From assembly GCF_022682495.2 (NCBI RefSeq), contig NW_026527555.1:1-64000 (forward strand): a DNA stretch of 64,000 nt, given 5' to 3'. The stretch is from Desmodus rotundus (lineage: Eukaryota > Chordata > Mammalia > Chiroptera > Phyllostomidae). Positions 38,796 to 53,036 of this stretch are shown in pieces. Position 1 is the first letter of the stretch. Each line of letters starts with the position of its first letter. The notes beneath the pieces were generated by a model, which was not told where the DNA came from, did no database searches, and saw only the letters and a list, made by a program, of their open reading frames with translations. Made by a program: the position numbers and the translations under genes.

Positions 38796-40828
38796 TGTGC
38801 TTTCATGGAGTGCGTTCATGATGAGAAAGTGATTCTGTAGATCCTTGCACTCAAACACAGCAAGGTAAATGAAAACAGAGCAAAATAGCTGATCATAGGT
38901 TCTGAAGAGGGTATGTGATATGGTACAAGGCACTCATTTCCAATTCAACTGATATGAGCACATTGATCTAGTGCCGCGTTTTTGCTGAACGCCACTTAAC
39001 AGGAACATGTTCGTTCCCGAGTAACTTGGCAGATTTCAAACCGTTCACTCCTGTGCTGTGTGAGAGAAAGTGACTCGAGTAGAGTAAGGGGACTGCTAGC
39101 TGCGCATGCATTGCTACGTTAAAAACACTGTATGGTCAAAGTGAGGCAGTAGGCTGCTGCTTCTCTTCTTCCCGGGGCTACGCTTTTCTGATGGAAAAAG
39201 TACCTAGGAGAAAACTCTACTGGGGACGCTCATTCCCCTGCAAGGACCACAAAGTGCTATGCTAACATTCCCTCCTTTGCGGACGGGAAATCATTTCCGT
39301 AGCTCTTGGGCTATGACAGGAGCCAGAGATCCTATATTGCAGCAAGGTACTTGGGCAGGATGCTGACAAGGGTACGTACCATGTGAGACACCACTGCTTT
39401 CATGTCCTACTGCAATGAGAACATTGATAACACGTCAAATAGTGTGGATGGCTTTTGTTGAGAACACTTTTCGCACGACTTGATGTAATCCCTGAATGAT
39501 GCAGGGGAGCGCAAACTCCTCACTGCTGTATTCTCAGAGTGGAATGAATGCCCCGGTAGGCCCATGAGGTACTTTTCGCTTCTTCCTCCTTGAACGCTTC
39601 ACGAACGGGTGGAGTCCGAGGGACGTAGTATTGTCTCCATGGTTTCTTAGGCTACAGCCTTCTTCTCCCATCACATCTCCTACTGAGATGGGAACATTGA
39701 GAAGACGCTGAACCCGGAGACGGCTTAGGGAAAAAACCCGCTTCCTACGAAATAGGTGTATTCCCGAGTGATTTTGAGGAGCAAACAAATCTTCACGAAT
39801 GTAGTATCATCCACCGGGAGCCCAACAGGCTACTCTGAGATCCATATTCCCTAAGATCTTCAGAGACTTGGAGTCCAAGTCACGTAGCACGGCCTAGCGG
39901 CCTTCCAACGTCCGGATACGCTTTCCCCGCAGCACGCACAATTTGGCGAAAACAGTGGTAGCCAAGCTTACTCTAGTTCATAGTTGGCATAGTCCTGTGC
40001 TTCCGTTCACTCCTTTGTTTTGGGGAACGCGATTCCGGAACTCTCTGGCTCGCAAAGTTACCGCCAAGGTGATCATACAGAAAACCCATTGAAATGACGT
40101 TCTAACTCGGCCGGTTCTATCGGCACCCCCTACATTTCGCACTCTACTGAAACGAGTCCATTGACCTAGTTACCCGCTGGAGATGAAATGTGCTAATAAG
40201 GCACTTGTATGAAACATCCTGATTCCCTAGTTGTTTGGAAGCTGTGCATGAATTCCTTGCTGTTCTCGCAGAAGGAAATTCCGTCGAAAAGAGTCAGTGG
40301 ACTGTGAGCTTCATGTGCATATCTAGGTTGGACAAACAGTTTTGTCCACAGGACATAGTAGTCAGTAGCTGCAGGAAATCTTCGGACTCTGCTATTTTGC
40401 TGGAATAAAGAGAGCGGCGAAAAGCCCACACTCGCAGCTCATTGTCCTGCAAAGTTCAGATGCTGCTATGCTCCTGTTCGTTCACTACCCATGGAAAATG
40501 ATTTCAGTAGCATTTTGGTTAGGACACAACGCAAAGCTCTGATATATCAGACACCTTCCGTTTAAAGATAGGGTTAGGGTTAGGGCTAGCATTAGGATTG
40601 TGGTAAGGATTAGCTTTATTATTAGGGTTAGGGTTAGGGTTAAGGATAGGGTTAGGGTTAGGGATAAGGTTAGGGTTAGCGATAGGGTTAGGGTTAGGGT
40701 TAGGGTTAGGGTTAGGGTTTGGGTTCATGTTACAGGTAGGTTTAGGTCTAGGGCTAGAGCTAGCTGACGGCCGCAGTTAGAAGAAAGTGTGTCATAGAAG
40801 ATAGTGTATTTCATAGCTGTCATAGTTC
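38796..40828 (+). repeat. Copy 20, 2,033 bp, first G-type copy
   Basis: It has G at 39555 (GCCCCGG), A at the copy-type site (39033) and G at 39404 (CATGTCC instead of CATCTCC). The last two are together again only in copies 29 and 32. The telomere block is at 40568-40725. Confidence 0.97.
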
Positions 40829-42861
40829 TGTGCTTTCATGGAGTGCGTTCATGATGAGAAAGTGATTCTGTAGATCCTTGCACTCAAACACAGCAAGGTA
40901 AATGAAAACAGAGCAAAATAGCTGATCATAGGTTCTGAAGAGGGTATGTGATATGGTACAAGGCACTCATTTCCAATTCAACTGATATGAGCACATTGAT
41001 CTAGTGCCGCGTTTTTGCTGAACGCCACTTAACAGGAACATGTTCGTTCCCGAGTAACTTGGCAGATTTCAAACCGTTCACTCCTGTGCTGTGTGAGAGA
41101 AAGTGACTCGAGTAGAGTAAGGGGACTGCTAGCTGCGCATGCATTGCTACGTTAAAAACACTGTATGGTCAAAGTGAGGCAGTAGGCTGCTGCTTCTCTT
41201 CTTCCCGGGGCTACGCTTTTCTGATGGAAAAAGTACCTAGGAGAAAACTCTACTGGGGACGCTCATTCCCCTGCAAGGACCACAAAGTGCTATGCTAACA
41301 TTCCCTCCTTTGCGGACGGGAAATCATTTCCGTAGCTCTTGGGCTATGACAGGAGCCAGAGATCCTATATTGCAGCAAGGTACTTGGGCAGGATGCTGAC
41401 AAGGGTACGTACCATGTGAGACACCACTGCTTTCATCTCCTACTGCAATGAGAACATTGATAACACGTCAAATAGTGTGGATGGCTTTTGTTGAGAACAC
41501 TTTTCGCACGACTTGATGTAATCCCTGAATGATGCAGGGGAGCGCAAACTCCTCACTGCTGTATTCTCAGAGTGGAATGAATGCCCCGGTAGGCCCATGA
41601 GGTACTTTTCGCTTCTTCCTCCTTGAACGCTTCACGAACGGGTGGAGTCCGAGGGACGTAGTATTGTCTCCATGGTTTCTTAGGCTACAGCCTTCTTCTC
41701 CCATCACATCTCCTACTGAGATGGGAACATTGAGAAGACGCTGAACCCGGAGACGGCTTAGGGAAAAAACCCGCTTCCTACGAAATAGGTGTATTCCCGA
41801 GTGATTTTGAGGAGCAAACAAATCTTCACGAATGTAGTATCATCCACCGGGAGCCCAACAGGCTACTCTGAGATCCATATTCCCTAAGATCTTCAGAGAC
41901 TTGGAGTCCAAGTCACGTAGCACGGCCTAGCGGCCTTCCAACGTCCGGATACGCTTTCCCCGCAGCACGCACAATTTGGCGAAAACAGTGGTAGCCAAGC
42001 TTACTCTAGTTCATAGTTGGCATAGTCCTGTGCTTCCGTTCACTCCTTTGTTTTGGGGAACGCGATTCCGGAACTCTCTGGCTCGCAAAGTTACCGCCAA
42101 GGTGATCATACAGAAAACCCATTGAAATGACGTTCTAACTCGGCCGGTTCTATCGGCACCCCCTACATTTCGCACTCTACTGAAACGAGTCCATTGACCT
42201 AGTTACCCGCTGGAGATGAAATGTGCTAATAAGGCACTTGTATGAAACATCCTGATTCCCTAGTTGTTTGGAAGCTGTGCATGAATTCCTTGCTGTTCTC
42301 GCAGAAGGAAATTCCGTCGAAAAGAGTCAGTGGACTGTGAGCTTCATGTGCATATCTAGGTTGGACAAACAGTTTTGTCCACAGGACATAGTAGTCAGTA
42401 GCTGCAGGAAATCTTCGGACTCTGCTATTTTGCTGGAATAAAGAGAGCGGCGAAAAGCCCACACTCGCAGCTCATTGTCCTGCAAAGTTCAGATGCTGCT
42501 ATGCTCCTGTTCGTTCACTACCCATGGAAAATGATTTCAGTAGCATTTTGGTTAGGACACAACGCAAAGCTCTGATATATCAGACACCTTCCGTTTAAAG
42601 ATAGGGTTAGGGTTAGGGCTAGCATTAGGATTGTGGTAAGGATTAGCTTTATTATTAGGGTTAGGGTTAGGGTTAAGGATAGGGTTAGGGTTAGGGATAA
42701 GGTTAGGATTAGCGATAGGGTTAGGGTTAGGGTTAGGGTTAGGGTTAGGGTTTGGGTTCATGTTACAGGTAGGTTTAGGTCTAGGGCTAGAGCTAGCTGA
42801 CGGCCGCAGTTAGAAGAAAGTGTGTCATAGAAGATAGTGTATTTCATAGCTGTCATAGTTC
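40829..42861 (+). repeat. Copy 21, 2,033 bp
   Basis: G type at unit position 760 and A at the copy-type site. The telomere block (42601-42758) has one private G-to-A change, GGTTAGGATTAGCG near 42709. Confidence 0.97.
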
Positions 42862-44894
42862 TGTGCTTTCATGGAGTGCGTTCATGATGAGAAAGTGATT
42901 CTGTAGATCCTTGCACTCAAACACAGCAAGGTAAATGAAAACAGAGCAAAATAGCTGATCATAGGTTCTGAAGAGGGTATGTGATATGGTACAAGGCACT
43001 CATTTCCAATTCAACTGATATGAGCACATTGATCTAGTGCCGCGTTTTTGCTGAACGCCACTTAACAGGAACATGTTCGTTCCCGAGTAACTTGGCAGAT
43101 TTCAAACCGTTCACTCCTGTGCTGTGTGAGAGAAAGTGACTCGAGTAGAGTAAGGGGACTGCTAGCTGCGCATGCATTGCTACGTTAAAAACACTGTATG
43201 GTCAAAGTGAGGCAGTAGGCTGCTGCTTCTCTTCTTCCCGGGGCTACGCTTTTCTGATGGAAAAAGTACCTAGGAGAAAACTCTACTGGGGACGCTCATT
43301 CCCCTGCAAGGACCACAAAGTGCTATGCTAACATTCCCTCCTTTGCGGACGGGAAATCATTTCCGTAGCTCTTGGGCTATGACAGGAGCCAGAGATCCTA
43401 TATTGCAGCAAGGTACTTGGGCAGGATGCTGACAAGGGTACGTACCATGTGAGACACCACTGCTTTCATCTCCTACTGCAATGAGAACATTGATAACACG
43501 TCAAATAGTGTGGATGGCTTTTGTTGAGAACACTTTTCGCACGACTTGATGTAATCCCTGAATGATGCAGGGGAGCGCAAACTCCTCACTGCTGTATTCT
43601 CAGAGTGGAATGAATGCCCCGGTAGGCCCATGAGGTACTTTTCGCTTCTTCCTCCTTGAACGCTTCACGAACGGGTGGAGTCCGAGGGACGTAGTATTGT
43701 CTCCATGGTTTCTTAGGCTACAGCCTTCTTCTCCCATCACATCTCCTACTGAGATGGGAACATTGAGAAGACGCTGAACCCGGAGACGGCTTAGGGAAAA
43801 AACCCGCTTCCTACGAAATAGGTGTATTCCCGAGTGATTTTGAGGAGCAAACAAATCTTCACGAATGTAGTATCATCCACCGGGAGCCCAACAGGCTACT
43901 CTGAGATCCATATTCCCTAAGATCTTCAGAGACTTGGAGTCCAAGTCACGTAGCACGGCCTAGCGGCCTTCCAACGTCCGGATACGCTTTCCCCGCAGCA
44001 CGCACAATTTGGCGAAAACAGTGGTAGCCAAGCTTACTCTAGTTCATAGTTGGCATAGTCCTGTGCTTCCGTTCACTCCTTTGTTTTGGGGAACGCGATT
44101 CCGGAACTCTCTGGCTCGCAAAGTTACCGCCAAGGTGATCATACAGAAAACCCATTGAAATGACGTTCTAACTCGGCCGGTTCTATCGGCACCCCCTACA
44201 TTTCGCACTCTACTGAAACGAGTCCATTGACCTAGTTACCCGCTGGAGATGAAATGTGCTAATAAGGCACTTGTATGAAACATCCTGATTCCCTAGTTGT
44301 TTGGAAGCTGTGCATGAATTCCTTGCTGTTCTCGCAGAAGGAAATTCCGTCGAAAAGAGTCAGTGGACTGTGAGCTTCATGTGCATATCTAGGTTGGACA
44401 AACAGTTTTGTCCACAGGACATAGTAGTCAGTAGCTGCAGGAAATCTTCGGACTCTGCTATTTTGCTGGAATAAAGAGAGCGGCGAAAAGCCCACACTCG
44501 CAGCTCATTGTCCTGCAAAGTTCAGATGCTGCTATGCTCCTGTTCGTTCACTACCCATGGAAAATGATTTCAGTAGCATTTTGGTTAGGACACAACGCAA
44601 AGCTCTGATATATCAGACACCTTCCGTTTAAAGATAGGGTTAGGGTTAGGGCTAGCATTAGGATTGTGGTAAGGATTAGCTTTATTATTAGGGTTAGGGT
44701 TAGGGTTAAGGATAGGGTTAGGGTTAGGGATAAGGTTAGGGTTAGCGATAGGGTTAGGGTTAGGGTTAGGGTTAGGGTTAGGGTTTGGGTTCATGTTACA
44801 GGTAGGTTTAGGTCTAGGGCTAGAGCTAGCTGACGGCCGCAGTTAGAAGAAAGTGTGTCATAGAAGATAGTGTATTTCATAGCTGTCATAGTTC
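42862..44894 (+). repeat. Copy 22, 2,033 bp
   Basis: G type at unit position 760 and A at the copy-type site; otherwise as reference. The telomere block is at 44634-44791. Confidence 0.97.
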
Positions 44895-46927
44895 TGTGCT
44901 TTCATGGAGTGCGTTCATGATGAGAAAGTGATTCTGTAGATCCTTGCACTCAAACACAGCAAGGTAAATGAAAACAGAGCAAAATAGCTGATCATAGGTT
45001 CTGAAGAGGGTATGTGATATGGTACAAGGCACTCATTTCCAATTCAACTGATATGAGCACATTGATCTAGTGCCGCGTTTTTGCTGAACGCCACTTAACA
45101 GGAACATGTTCGTTCCCGAGTAACTTGGCAGCTTTCAAACCGTTCACTCCTGTGCTGTGTGAGAGAAAGTGACTCGAGTAGAGTAAGGGGACTGCTAGCT
45201 GCGCATGCATTGCTACGTTAAAAACACTGTATGGTCAAAGTGAGGCAGTAGGCTGCTGCTTCTCTTCTTCCCGGGGCTACGCTTTTCTGATGGAAAAAGT
45301 ACCTAGGAGAAAACTCTACTGGGGACGCTCATTCCCCTGCAAGGACCACAAAGTGCTATGCTAACATTCCCTCCTTTGCGGACGGGAAATCATTTCCGTA
45401 GCTCTTGGGCTATGACAGGAGCCAGAGATCCTATATTGCAGCAAGGTACTTGGGCAGGATGCTGACAAGGGTACGTACCATGTGAGACACCACTGCTTTC
45501 ATCTCCTACTGCAATGAGAACATTGATAACACGTCAAATAGTGTGGATGGCTTTTGTTGAGAACACTTTTCGCACGACTTGATGTAATCCCTGAATGATG
45601 CAGGGGAGCGCAAACTCCTCACTGCTGTATTCTCAGAGTGGAATGAATGCCCCGGTAGGCCCATGAGGTACTTTTCGCTTCTTCCTCCTTGAACGCTTCA
45701 CGAACGGGTGGAGTCCGAGGGACGTAGTATTGTCTCCATGGTTTCTTAGGCTACAGCCTTCTTCTCCCATCACATCTCCTACTGAGATGGGAACATTGAG
45801 AAGACGCTGAACCCGGAGACGGCTTAGGGAAAAAACCCGCTTCCTACGAAATAGGTGTATTCCCGAGTGATTTTGAGGAGCAAACAAATCTTCACGAATG
45901 TAGTATCATCCACCGGGAGCCCAACAGGCTACTCTGAGATCCATATTCCCTAAGATCTTCAGAGACTTGGAGTCCAAGTCACGTAGCACGGCCTAGCGGC
46001 CTTCCAACGTCCGGATACGCTTTCCCCGCAGCACGCACAATTTGGCGAAAACAGTGGTAGCCAAGCTTACTCTAGTTCATAGTTGGCATAGTCCTGTGCT
46101 TCCGTTCACTCCTTTGTTTTGGGGAACGCGATTCCGGAACTCTCTGGCTCGCAAAGTTACCGCCAAGGTGATCATACAGAAAACCCATTGAAATGACGTT
46201 CTAACTCGGCCGGTTCTATCGGCACCCCCTACATTTCGCACTCTACTGAAACGAGTCCATTGACCTAGTTACCCGCTGGAGATGAAATGTGCTAATAAGG
46301 CACTTGTATGAAACATCCTGATTCCCTAGTTGTTTGGAAGCTGTGCATGAATTCCTTGCTGTTCTCGCAGAAGGAAATTCCGTCGAAAAGAGTCAGTGGA
46401 CTGTGAGCTTCATGTGCATATCTAGGTTGGACAAACAGTTTTGTCCACAGGACATAGTAGTCAGTAGCTGCAGGAAATCTTCGGACTCTGCTATTTTGCT
46501 GGAATAAAGAGAGCGGCGAAAAGCCCACACTCGCAGCTCATTGTCCTGCAAAGTTCAGATGCTGCTATGCTCCTGTTCGTTCACTACCCATGGAAAATGA
46601 TTTCAGTAGCATTTTGGTTAGGACACAACGCAAAGCTCTGATATATCAGACACCTTCCGTTTAAAGATAGGGTTAGGGTTAGGGCTAGCATTAGGATTGT
46701 GGTAAGGATTAGCTTTATTATTAGGGTTAGGGTTAGGGTTAAGGATAGGGTTAGGGTTAGGGATAAGGTTAGGGTTAGCGATAGGGTTAGGGTTAGGGTT
46801 AGGGTTAGGGTTAGGGTTTGGGTTCATGTTACAGGTAGGTTTAGGTCTAGGGCTAGAGCTAGCTGACGGCCGCAGTTAGAAGAAAGTGTGTCATAGAAGA
46901 TAGTGTATTTCATAGCTGTCATAGTTC
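44895..46927 (+). repeat. Copy 23, 2,033 bp
   Basis: G type at unit position 760 and C at the copy-type site; otherwise as reference. The telomere block is at 46667-46824. Confidence 0.97.
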
Positions 46928-48960
46928 TGTGCTTTCATGGAGTGCGTTCATGATGAGAAAGTGATTCTGTAGATCCTTGCACTCAAACACAGCAAGGTAA
47001 ATGAAAACAGAGCAAAATAGCTGATCATAGGTTCTGAAGAGGGTATGTGATATGGTACAAGGCACTCATTTCCAATTCAACTGATATGAGCACATTGATC
47101 TAGTGCCGCGTTTTTGCTGAACGCCACTTAACAGGAACATGTTCGTTCCCGAGTAACTTGGCAGCTTTCAAACCGTTCACTCCTGTGCTGTGTGAGAGAA
47201 AGTGACTCGAGTAGAGTAAGGGGACTGCTAGCTGCGCATGCATTGCTACGTTAAAAACACTGTATGGTCAAAGTGAGGCAGTAGGCTGCTGCTTCTCTTC
47301 TTCCCGGGGCTACGCTTTTCTGATGGAAAAAGTACCTAGGAGAAAACTCTACTGGGGACGCTCATTCCCCTGCAAGGACCACAAAGTGCTATGCTAACAT
47401 TCCCTCCTTTGCGGACGGGAAATCATTTCCGTAGCTCTTGGGCTATGACAGGAGCCAGAGATCCTATATTGCAGCAAGGTACTTGGGCAGGATGCTGACA
47501 AGGGTACGTACCATGTGAGACACCACTGCTTTCATCTCCTACTGCAATGAGAACATTGATAACACGTCAAATAGTGTGGATGGCTTTTGTTGAGAACACT
47601 TTTCGCACGACTTGATGTAATCCCTGAATGATGCAGGGGAGCGCAAACTCCTCACTGCTGTATTCTCAGAGTGGAATGAATGCCCCGGTAGGCCCATGAG
47701 GTACTTTTCGCTTCTTCCTCCTTGAACGCTTCACGAACGGGTGGAGTCCGAGGGACGTAGTATTGTCTCCATGGTTTCTTAGGCTACAGCCTTCTTCTCC
47801 CATCACATCTCCTACTGAGATGGGAACATTGAGAAGACGCTGAACCCGGAGACGGCTTAGGGAAAAAACCCGCTTCCTACGAAATAGGTGTATTCCCGAG
47901 TGATTTTGAGGAGCAAACAAATCTTCACGAATGTAGTATCATCCACCGGGAGCCCAACAGGCTACTCTGAGATCCATATTCCCTAAGATCTTCAGAGACT
48001 TGGAGTCCAAGTCACGTAGCACGGCCTAGCGGCCTTCCAACGTCCGGATACGCTTTCCCCGCAGCACGCACAATTTGGCGAAAACAGTGGTAGCCAAGCT
48101 TACTCTAGTTCATAGTTGGCATAGTCCTGTGCTTCCGTTCACTCCTTTGTTTTGGGGAACGCGATTCCGGAACTCTCTGGCTCGCAAAGTTACCGCCAAG
48201 GTGATCATACAGAAAACCCATTGAAATGACGTTCTAACTCGGCCGGTTCTATCGGCACCCCCTACATTTCGCACTCTACTGAAACGAGTCCATTGACCTA
48301 GTTACCCGCTGGAGATGAAATGTGCTAATAAGGCACTTGTATGAAACATCCTGATTCCCTAGTTGTTTGGAAGCTGTGCATGAATTCCTTGCTGTTCTCG
48401 CAGAAGGAAATTCCGTCGAAAAGAGTCAGTGGACTGTGAGCTTCATGTGCATATCTAGGTTGGACAAACAGTTTTGTCCACAGGACATAGTAGTCAGTAG
48501 CTGCAGGAAATCTTCGGACTCTGCTATTTTGCTGGAATAAAGAGAGCGGCGAAAAGCCCACACTCGCAGCTCATTGTCCTGCAAAGTTCAGATGCTGCTA
48601 TGCTCCTGTTCGTTCACTACCCATGGAAAATGATTTCAGTAGCATTTTGGTTAGGACACAACGCAAAGCTCTGATATATCAGACACCTTCCGTTTAAAGA
48701 TAGGGTTAGGGTTAGGGCTAGCATTAGGATTGTGGTAAGGATTAGCTTTATTATTAGGGTTAGGGTTAGGGTTAAGGATAGGGTTAGGGTTAGGGATAAG
48801 GTTAGGGTTAGCGATAGGGTTAGGGTTAGGGTTAGGGTTAGGGTTAGGGTTTGGGTTCATGTTACAGGTAGGTTTAGGTCTAGGGCTAGAGCTAGCTGAC
48901 GGCCGCAGTTAGAAGAAAGTGTGTCATAGAAGATAGTGTATTTCATAGCTGTCATAGTTC
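46928..48960 (+). repeat. Copy 24, 2,033 bp
   Basis: Same variant state as copy 23, which suggests a recent duplication of adjacent units. The telomere block is at 48700-48857. Confidence 0.97.
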
Positions 48961-51001
48961 TGTGCTTTCATGGAGTGCGTTCATGATGAGAAAGTGATTC
49001 TGTAGATCCTTGCACTCAAACACAGCAAGGTAAATGAAAACAGAGCAAAATAGCTGATCATAGGTTCTGAAGAGGGTATGTGATATGGTACAAGGCACTC
49101 ATTTCCAATTCAACTGATATGAGCACATTGATCTAGTGCCGCGTTTTTGCTGAACGCCACTTAACAGGAACATGTTCGTTCCCGAGTAACTTGGCAGATT
49201 TCAAACCGTTCACTCCTGTGCTGTGTGAGAGAAAGTGACTCGAGTAGAGTAAGGGGACTGCTAGCTGCGCATGCATTGCTACGTTAAAAACACTGTATGG
49301 TCAAAGTGAGGCAGTAGGCTGCTGCTTCTCTTCTTCCCGGGGCTACGCTTTTCTGATGGAAAAAGTACCTAGGAGAAAACTCTACTGGGGACGCTCATTC
49401 CCCTGCAAGGACCACAAAGTGCTATGCTAACATTCCCTCCTTTGCGGACGGGAAATCATTTCCGTAGCTCTTGGGCTATGACAGGAGCCAGAGATCCTAT
49501 ATTGCAGCAAGGTACTTGGGCAGGATGCTGACAAGGGTACGTACCATGTGAGACACCACTGCTTTCATCTCCTACTGCAATGAGAACATTGATAGCACGT
49601 CAAATAGCGTGGATGGCTTTTGTTGAGAACACTTTTCGCACGACTTGATGTAATCCCTGAATGATGCAGGGGAGCGCAAACTCCTCACTGCTGTATTCTC
49701 AGAGTGGAATGAATGCCCCGGTAGGCCCATGAGGTACTTTTCGCTTCTTCCTCCTTGAACGCTTCACGAACGGGTGGAGTCCGAGGGACGTAGTATTGTC
49801 TCCATGGTTTCTTAGGCTACAGCCTTCTTCTCCCATCACATCTCCTACTGAGATGGGAACATTGAGAAGACGCTGAACCCGGAGACGGCTTTGGGAAAAA
49901 ACCCGCTTCCTACGAAATAGGTGGATTCCCGAGTGATTTTGAGGAGCAAACAAATCTTCACGAATGTAGTATCATCCACCGGGAGCCCCACAGGCTACTC
50001 TGAGATCCACATTCCCTTAGATCTTCAGAGACTTGGAGTCCAAGTCACGTAGCACGGCCTAGCGGCCTTCCAACGTCCGGATACGCTTTCCCCGCAGCAC
50101 GCACAATTTGGCGAAAACAGTGGTAGCCAAGCTTACTCTAGTTCATAGTTGGCCTAGTCCTGTGCTTCCGTTCACTCCTTTGTTTTGGGGAACGCGATTC
50201 CGGAACTCTCTGGCTCGCAAAGTTACCGCCAAGGTGATCATACAGAAAACCCATTGAAATGACGTTCTAACTCGGCCGGTTCTATCGGCACCCCCTACAT
50301 TTCGCACTCTACTGAAACGAGTCCATTGACCTAGTGTTACCCGCTGGAGATGAAATGTGCTAATAAGGCACTTGTATGAAACATCCTGATTCCCTAGTTG
50401 TTTGGAAGCTGTGCATGAATTCCTTGCTGTTCTCGCAGAAGGAAATTCCGTCGAAAAGAGTCAGTGGACTGTGAGCTTCATGTGCATATCTAGGTTGGAC
50501 AAACAGTTTTGTCCACAGGACATAGTAGTCAGTAGCTGCAGCAAATCTTCGGACTCTGCTATTTTGCTGGAATAAAGAGAGCGGCGAAAAGCCCACACTG
50601 GCAGCTCATTGTCCTGCAAAGTTCAGATGCTGCTATGCTCCTGTTCGTACACTACCCATGGAAAATGATTTCAGTAGCATTTTGGTTAGGACACAACGCA
50701 AAGCTCTGATATATCAGACACCTTCCGTTTAAAGATAGGGTTAGGGTTAGGGCTAGCATTAGGATTGTGGTAAGGATTAGCTTTATTATTAGGGTTAGGG
50801 TTAGGGTTAAGGATAGGGTTAGGGTTAGGGATAAGGTTAGGGTTAGCGATAGGGTTAGGGTTAGGGTTAGGGTTAGGGTTAGGGTTAGGGTTTGGGTTCA
50901 TATTACAGGTAGGTTTAGGTCTAGGGCTAGAGCTAGCTGACGGCCGCAGTTAGAAGAAAGTGTGTCATAGAAGATAGTGTATTTCATAGCTGTCATAGTT
51001 C
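48961..51001 (+). repeat. Copy 25, 2,041 bp, most diverged variant
   Basis: It carries at least ten substitutions, including GATAGCACG near 49590, GGCTTTGGG near 49887, GTGGATTCC near 49921, AGCCCCACA near 49983, CACATTCCCTTAG near 50008, GGCCTAGTC near 50151, GCAGCAAAT near 50538, CTGGCAGC near 50598 and CGTACACT near 50646. It has +2 bases (CTAGTGTTACC near 50331) and one additional TTAGGG hexamer in the telomere block (50735-50898), which explains the net +8. A at the copy-type site. Confidence 0.97.
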
Positions 51002-53036
51002 TGTGCTTTCATGGAGTGCGTTCATGATGAGAAAGTGATTCTGTAGATCCTTGCACTCAAACACAGCAAGGTAAATGAAAACAGAGCAAAATAGCTGATC
51101 ATAGGTTCTGAAGAGGGTATGTGATATGGTACAAGGCACTCATTTCCAATTCAACTGATATGAGCACATTGATCTAGTGCCGCGTTTTTGCTGAACGCCA
51201 CTTAACAGGAACATGTTCGTTCCCGAGTAACTTGGCAGCTTTCAAACCGTTCACTCCTGTGCTGTGTGAGAGAAAGTGACTCGAGTAGAGTAAGGGGACT
51301 GCTAGCTGCGCATGCATTGCTACGTTAAAAACACTGTATGGTCAAAGTGAGGCAGTAGGCTGCTGCTTCTCTTCTTCCCGGGGCTACGCTTTTCTGATGG
51401 AAAAAGTACCTAGGAGAAAACTCTACTGGGGACGCTCATTCCCCTGCAAGGACCACAAAGTGCTATGCTAACATTCCCTCCTTTGCGGACGGGAAATCAT
51501 TTCCGTAGCTCTTGGGCTATGACAGGAGCCAGAGATCCTATATTGCAGCAAGGTACTTGGGCAGGATGCTGACAAGAGTACGTACCATGTGAGACATCAC
51601 TGCTTTCATCTCCTACTGCAATGAGAACATTGATAACACGTCAAATAGCGTGGATGGCTTTTGTTGAGAACACTTTTCGCACGACTTGATGTAATCCCTG
51701 AATGATGCAGGGGAGCGCAAACTCCTCACTGCTGTATTCTCAGAGTGGAATGAATGCCCCGGTAGGCCCATGAGGTACTTTTCGCTTCTTCCTCCTTGAA
51801 CGCTTCACGAACGGGTGGAGTCCGAGGGACGTAGTATTGTCTCCATGGTTTCTTAGGCTACAGCCTTCTTCTCCCATCACATCTCCTACTGAGATGGGAA
51901 CATTGAGAAGACGCTGAACCCGGAGACGGCTTAGGGAAAAAACCCGCTTCCTACGAAATAGGTGTATTCCCGAGTGATTTTGAGGAGCAAACAAATCTTC
52001 ACGAATGTAGTATCATCCACCGGGAGCCCAACAGGCTACTCTGAGATCCATATTCCCTAAGATCTTCAGAGACTTGGAGTCCAAGTCACGTAGCACGGCC
52101 TAGCGGCCTTCCAACGTCCGGATACGCTTTCCCCGCAGCACGCACAATTTGGCGAAAACAGTGGTAGCCAAGCTTACTCTAGTTCATAGTTGGCATAGTC
52201 CTGTGCTTCCGTTCACTCCTTTGTTTTGGGGAACGCGATTCCGGAACTCTCTGGCTCGCAAAGTTACCGCCAAGGTGATCATACAGAAAACCCATTGAAA
52301 TGACGTTCTAACTCGGCCGGTTCTATCGGCACCCCCTACATTTCGCACTCTACTGAAACGAGTCCATTGACCTAGTGTTACCCGCTGGAGATGAAATGTG
52401 CTAATAAGGCACTTGTATGAAACATCCTGATTCCCTAGTTGTTTGGAAGCTGTGCATGAATTCCTTGCTGTTCTCGCAGAAGGAAATTCCGTCGAAAAGA
52501 GTCAGTGGACTGTGAGCTTCATGTGCATATCTAGGTTGGACAAACAGTTTTGTCCACAGGACATAGTAGTCAGTAGCTGCAGCAAATCTTCGGACTCTGC
52601 TATTTTGCTGGAATAAAGAGAGCGGCGAAAAGCCCACACTGGCAGCTCATTGTCCTGCAAAGTTCAGATGCTGCTATGCTCCTGTTCGTACACTACCCAT
52701 GGAAAATGATTTCAGTAGCATTTTGGTTAGGACACAACGCAAAGCTCTGATATATCAGACACCTTCCGTTTAAAGATAGGGTTAGGGTTAGGGATAGCAT
52801 TAGGATTGTGGTAAGGATTAGCTTTATTATTAGGGTTAGGGTTAGGGTTAAGGATAGGGTTAGGGTTAGGGATAAGGTTAGGGTTAGCGATAGGGTTAGG
52901 GTTAGGGTTAGGGTTAGGGTTAGGGTTTGGGTTCATGTTACAGGTAGGTTTAGGTCTAGGGCTAGAGCTAGCTGACGGCCGCAGTTAGAAGAAAGTGTGT
53001 CATAGAAGATAGTGTATTTCATAGCTGTCATAGTTC
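51002..53036 (+). repeat. Copy 26, 2,035 bp, mosaic variant
   Basis: The left part has AAGAGTACG near 51573, GACATCAC near 51593 and AATAGCGTGG near 51642. The middle is like the reference. The right part shares GTGTTACC, GCAGCAAAT, CTGGCAGC and CGTACACT with copies 25 and 30. The telomere block (52776-52933) has GGGATAGCA near 52790 instead of GGGCTAGCA. C at the copy-type site. Confidence 0.97.
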
